Of a DNA stretch of 64,000 nt, positions 59,727 through 64,000 are shown one piece after another. Location of the stretch: assembly GCA_021399445.1 (NCBI GenBank), contig JAJTUQ010000004.1:1364001-1428000 (forward strand). The letters are read 5' to 3'. This DNA is from Xylogone sp. PMI_703. Lineage: Eukaryota > Ascomycota > Leotiomycetes. Under the pieces are notes generated by a model, which was given only the letters and a program-made list of their open reading frames with translations, made no database searches and was not told the DNA's origin. Made by a program: the position numbers and the translations under genes. The first letter of the stretch is position 1. Every line of letters starts with the position of its first letter.

Positions 59727-61171
59727 ATGTCATTCCAAAAATACAAAGTCTTTGCTCAGTTCTACTACTATATAACACTCTTTTCAGTACGGCAAAAGTT
59801 TCAAGCCTTCTACGCCCTCATTCACCGGAAAACGTACCGATTAGTACCCAATCCTCGACGGGTTCTCATTCTAGGAGGTAGCTTCGCAGGTACTCACTTA
59901 GCACGACGGCTTGCACACACACTCCCCTCGGGATACACCGTTGCATTGTTAGAAAAGAACTCACACTTTCATTTTGCATTTGCTTTCCCCCGATTCTCTG
60001 TAGTCGGTGGTCACGAGTCTAGGGCGTTCATCCCGTACGACGGCCTTGCTTCCGATGCACCTGGAGGGATTTTCCAGCACATACAAGGCGTGGCAAAGAG
60101 GGTAAATTTCAAAGAAAAGAGCGTAGATCTTGCGGATGGACGGAGTATCCCATATGAATATCTAGTGGTAGCGACTGGAGCTGCACAACCTCCACCAACT
60201 AGATTACGATCTACATCACGGGAAGGGGCAATCGAGGAACTACAAACTTTCCAGCAGCAGATTGAGAGTGCTCGAAATATTGCTGTTGTTGGGGGTGGAG
60301 CCGCCGGAATAGAACTATTAACAGATATTAAGGACACATATCCGAATAAAGAGGTTACCCTCATTCACTCAAGAAGCCAGCTCTTGCCACGATTTGGACC
60401 AAAGCTACACGAATACGTCTTTCAGGAGCTGAAAAAATATGGCATCAGCATTTTATTAAACGAGCGGCCAAAGATACCGTCTGCGGGAACTAACGGCGAA
60501 AGTCAGAATGTGCTCACTTTAAGTGACGGATCAAAGAAGGTCTTTGATTTGATAGTATGTTCATTTTGCTAATGTTCTGCTTTCACTGTTTTTTATACAA
60601 TACCTAATGTATGACATTGACCACATACATAGCTCTCGTGTACTGGCCTGCGACCAAATTCAGGATTCTTCCTTCCCGGTGCTCCTGAGTGCCTTGCATC
60701 AACTGGGGAGATTCTCGTTAGCGAGAACCTCCAAATTGAAAGCAGAGGCACTAATTCGGTATTTGATGACGGACATTACTTTGCTATAGGCGATGTTGCT
60801 CAAACCGGAGGTCCCAAGCAAGCTCGCGCGTCGATGTTCCAAGCCGAAACGGTTGTACGAAACATTCTCAAGTTGATCCGGGGGAGCTCTGCATTGAATA
60901 CCTATGCGCCACTCCCTCTTGAAGGTGCAATCAAACTCACTCTAGGAAGGGTAGGATGATTTACCCAGATTCTTATAATTTACGTTATCTGACCTCTATA
61001 TAGGTAAATGAAGTGATGTATCTACAGTACCCAACCTTTGAATTCTTGCAGCCGACGAAACAGCATGGAGAGGATGTAGGGGCTGGTGAGATGTGGAAAA
61101 GATTAAATGTGAAAGAAGATAAATTGAAGGAGCACGACAAGGAGGTAAGCGTGACCATGGCTAAACTCTGA
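59727..61171 (+). CDS. AIF-like FAD-dependent NAD(P)H oxidoreductase
   Basis: Exons 59727-60554, 60633-60950 and 61004-61171 join to 437 aa. The FAD-binding turn is RVLILGGSFAGTHLARRL (GGSFAG at 50-55), the NAD(P)H-binding turn is NIAVVGGGAAGIELLTDI (GGGAAG at 189-194), and the FAD-closing motif is YFAIGDVAQTGG. This is the pyridine nucleotide-disulphide oxidoreductase fold of the AIF/AMID group. About 40 residues with a hydrophobic stretch precede the FAD domain and may attach the protein to a membrane. Fungal members oxidise NAD(P)H with quinones or oxygen; some act in cell death. The C-terminal exon is lysine- and glutamate-rich and is the least certain part: a GTAAGC just before the stop could be a further donor. 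It is divergent from a Zn2Cys6 regulator. Confidence 0.9.
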
Positions 61172-62127
61172 GCTAGTTATACTCGGTACGTGGTATTAAT
61201 TGAGATATTAGCTTTGAGTTAAATGGAGAAGCTTCTTTAATGCTTGAGGACTCCGAAGTTTACAATTATAGATAGTGATGGCTAGGTGTTACGATATACT
61301 AATAGTATGGATCTTTCAGCAACACCGGCCTAAAAATTACTAGTAGCTCAAATTAATAACTAAAAATTGACAAGTACTCAGCAATATCTAATCTCCACCA
61401 CCGAGCCACTGAAATCTAAAGTGTGAGTCATCTGAAACAGAAGTGCGGAATCAGTCTCATACTTTGAGACAGAAATAGTAGGGTTGCCTATTATATGGAG
61501 ATTCTGACGTATCCTTCCAATAAATATTACGTGAAGCATGAACGCATAAAAGCCGCGATCCGAGACCCGGAACCAATAGATTGACTATATCTTATCAGAT
61601 GATCTAATCTCAGGATCAGATAAAGACAGCATCCAATGAATTGAGAGTCCAGACTTCTTGGCCTCACTTTGTGCCCGTCAAGTTGGCTGCTGGTGAGTAA
61701 GTGGCGGAAAGCTAGGCTCGGAGATAAAGGCTCCTCGGCCGAATTTCTCTTTTTGGATACAAAAATATTAGCCGCACCCACACCACGCTCCCTACACCCC
61801 TAAATAAACCTGAGGTTGGAACAGGCGAGAGAGGGTAGAGAAGAAGAGTGGACATTACCACCGTAAGAATGTTCATTTATACTTTAGAGTTTGATATCGC
61901 ATATTTGTTTGTTCGTCAAAAGTTACATAATTTAACAAGAACAGTTAGTAATATTCAATCTATAGCTTCATTGGCCTGATTCAGCGGGACTACCAAAATA
62001 TCCCACGTCCATAACTTCATTAAAATATGAAATCCTTTATTCGCACTGGGTATAATCTTCCCTCCCTTTCCTCCAAATAGATGTTCGGAACGCAAAATAC
62101 TGAAATTCATCTCAATTCATTCCAACC
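61172..62127. other. Convergent intergenic region
   Basis: Space between the 3' ends of the AIF-like gene and the surface protein gene. The short minus-strand frame at 61527-61781 is unsupported. Confidence 0.5.
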
Positions 62128-64000
62128 CTACAACCAAATCGCCGTTAGAAATACCGCAAGAAGCATCCCACCAGCATACGTGAACAGATTCCCTCCCATG
62201 ACCGGATTCACTGCACTTCTCCCTCCAAGGTTCGATCTGTCTCCTGTATTCCCGGGGCCTCCGCTCGCGGACAACCTGCCTGTCCCGGTAGCATTGGGTG
62301 CCCCGCTCATCACCGACGTAGAGACAGTAGGACTGGCAAACGCGCTCTGTGCGCTATTCCAGAGTAGACAAGTTGTTGGCAGTGCAGCAGATGTAGCAAA
62401 CAGTGTAGTTTGGGTCCCAATTGTGGTGTGAATATTAAGCGCAGGGACATTCAAGGAAGCATCAACCTCTAGACCTGTATCCACACCAATCTCGGCGGTG
62501 ATATGTGTGAGATTGGGGAAGATATTGGAAAGAAATCCGCTAGTTGTAGTAGATCCATTCACAGGCTCGCAGTTGGCGTTTGCGCCCGCCAGTTGAGAGA
62601 TGGAGACCGTCAGAGCTGGTGCATCGAGGAAGACGTCAGCGGACATGCGACCCGAGCCGTCAAGAATGTCGACTACCAGGCCGAGCTCGAAGCGGAGGCC
62701 GAGACCAAGAGTAAGGTCTACGGTTGGGGAATTTGCGGTGAATGGGATCGCAGTGACGTTAGGCTTGCTACTATTGTCGAGAGTATCAGTTACTATGTTC
62801 TAATGCTTATGTCGCCTAGGACTCTTGAGTGGGAGATACGTACAAACCAGTTATGCTTGATGCGTTTAGCTGTCCAATATTGACAATGACAGTAGAATCG
62901 GGGATCTGATGAGACTTCATTAATAGGTGTACTTCCGATAAAGATTGAGAAGCTCATACCGTGACGTCAAAGCCATAAGTAAAATCCAGACTTCCTTCGA
63001 TTTGAAGACTACCAATAAGATGAGGGGTAAATGCAGGTCCAACGGTCGCAATCCCAGGAATCTAGAGGACAGTTAATTTAGAAGACGCAAATTTCTGTTT
63101 AATTGATGTCCACTCACTGAGAAACCTGGGGGTGTAATTGTGACCAATGTCTTGTCGAAGGACTTGGTACTCGATAAGGAAAGTGCCGTATCGAGAGCAA
63201 TCTGCGCGTTCATTCCAGTAGTAACGACTTTAAAGAAGCCATTATCTATAAAATCCAATGCCTTGAATGCTGCAGTTGTTGAGTTGCTGATTGTAAACTC
63301 GCCTTCTGTGATTTCAATGGCACCGCCAACGCTGCAGGTTGTGCAAGATACAGTCAGGGATTCAGACACTGCATCGTTACTATAACGACTTAATTAGTTC
63401 TCCATAAAGCACAGTTGAAGCAAGTTTAATTGGACATATATTACCCGGCTGACAAACTGAAGACCTGAAAGTCTGGAGGAGCTGAGAAGCCGATATCAAA
63501 TGCTGTAGAATTGGAGGTCGGCGTTGCAGATGGTGCTGTAGAATTGCTAGTTGCAGTTGCAACCAAGCCTGTAGAAGTAGCAACTTGTCGACGACGAAGG
63601 GAGTCGTGTAATCTCAAAGCATCTGCGCGAAATTTGCCCCTACCAGTGCCGAACTTAACTGTCATGGAGTCATACGAATCATCCCACTTGACCTTCTTGG
63701 TGGAGAAGACTGCTGTGGATGCATCTGAATCATATATTATATTCGAAACCCTAGCAGTGATCTATTACTATTAAGCTATCATACAGAATTTGGGGGCAAA
63801 CTCACATATGCACAGCTCGCTCACCGTCATTATTGCAACTAAGGTGAGAAGAAATAGCGAAGAATTGGGGGGTGCGATCCCATATTTCTTTGCTGCTTTC
63901 CAGCATATCCCGGGTGGGGAATGTAATGATAATAGAAGTTGCAGAGCATTGAATATCTGTTACATATGTTTCGATATCTTCCAACGTAAGTGCGGGTAAT
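62128..64000 (-). CDS. Secreted GPI-like surface protein (DUF7029/DUF7223-like), 5' end outside window
   Basis: Six exons are visible on the minus strand: from beyond the edge to 63806, then 63750-63445, 63379-63118, 63061-62960, 62905-62844 and 62770-62128. All junctions keep frame. The part present begins LPALTLEDIETYVTDIQC and runs through a beta-rich section (IIITFPTRDMLESSKEIW, HLSCNNDGERAVHM), a basic RRR stretch, a Ser/Thr/Asn-rich spacer, and a second beta-rich domain with NGFFKVVTTGMNAQIALDTA. The C-terminus has a Ser/Gly-rich segment and a final hydrophobic tail (GGMLLAVFLTAIWL) without cytosolic residues, which suggests a GPI anchor. The order reminds me of fungal secreted proteins with paired DUF7029 and DUF7223 domains; their function is unknown. 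The start and signal peptide lie outside the window. Confidence 0.75.

Noticed and set aside
1..64000. CRISPR array, bacterial operons, ribosome-binding sites, rRNA genes
   Set aside because: Nothing of the kind is visible, and the gene structures with introns show a eukaryotic genome.

Overview
The window looks like nuclear DNA of a filamentous ascomycete (Pezizomycotina; Leotiomycetes is my guess from overall style, not proven). Reasons: short introns of about 50-170 bp with GTRNGT donors and CTNAC/TAG-type 3' ends, fungal-specific families (Zn2Cys6 factors, a DUF3425-type bZIP factor, DHA1/DHA2/ACS major facilitator transporters, a NACHT-ankyrin NLR-like protein), AT-rich intergenic stretches, and a Fot1/pogo-type DNA transposon whose mutations are of the C-to-T and G-to-A kind expected of repeat-induced point mutation (RIP). 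I rebuilt exon structures by hand from reading frame, splice sites and protein continuity.

Layout. 1-10.4 kb: an intronless ankyrin protein (1751-3382) directly upstream, on the same strand, of a four-exon NACHT-ankyrin gene (3830-10375, about 2077 aa). The small protein follows the last roughly 430 residues of the large one block by block. 11.7-17.1 kb: a small Pro/Tyr/Gln-rich protein, a four-exon cytochrome P450 (12868-14595, minus) and a Zn2Cys6 regulator (15478-17136, minus). 17.1-21.4 kb: gene-poor and AT-rich, with a tRNA-Asp-like 5' fragment and a tight cluster of CGGCCG palindromes. 21.4-50.0 kb: an accessory region with a secreted beta-propeller protein, five MFS transporters (one DHA1, two DHA2, two ACS/Dal5-like), an APH-like kinase homologue without its catalytic Asp, a quinone-oxidoreductase-like enzyme, a TA-flanked transposon, a decayed gene of unknown family, an O-methyltransferase, a six-pass membrane protein and a 2-oxoglutarate/Fe(II) oxygenase. 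50.3-64 kb: a bZIP-DUF3425 factor, a membrane-anchored aspartic-protease-like protein lacking the active-site Asp motifs, a DUF3431 protein, a Zn2Cys6/fungal_trans regulator divergent from an AIF-like FAD oxidoreductase, and a GPI-like surface protein that runs off the right edge.

How they may work together. The 21-50 kb block has the decorating, export/import and regulatory genes of a specialised-metabolite or catabolic locus (methyltransferase, oxygenase, reductase, transporters, P450 and regulators nearby), but no polyketide synthase, NRPS, terpene synthase or DMATS core enzyme lies in the window. It may be a cluster without a backbone, a catabolic locus, or one edge of a cluster continuing elsewhere. 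It shows decay: one DHA2 transporter has an in-frame stop before a still-readable C-terminal membrane segment, next to the transposon and a frameshifted unknown gene. Three divergent gene pairs (oxygenase/ACS transporter, protease-like/DUF3431, Zn2Cys6/AIF-like) are the clearest candidates for shared regulation.
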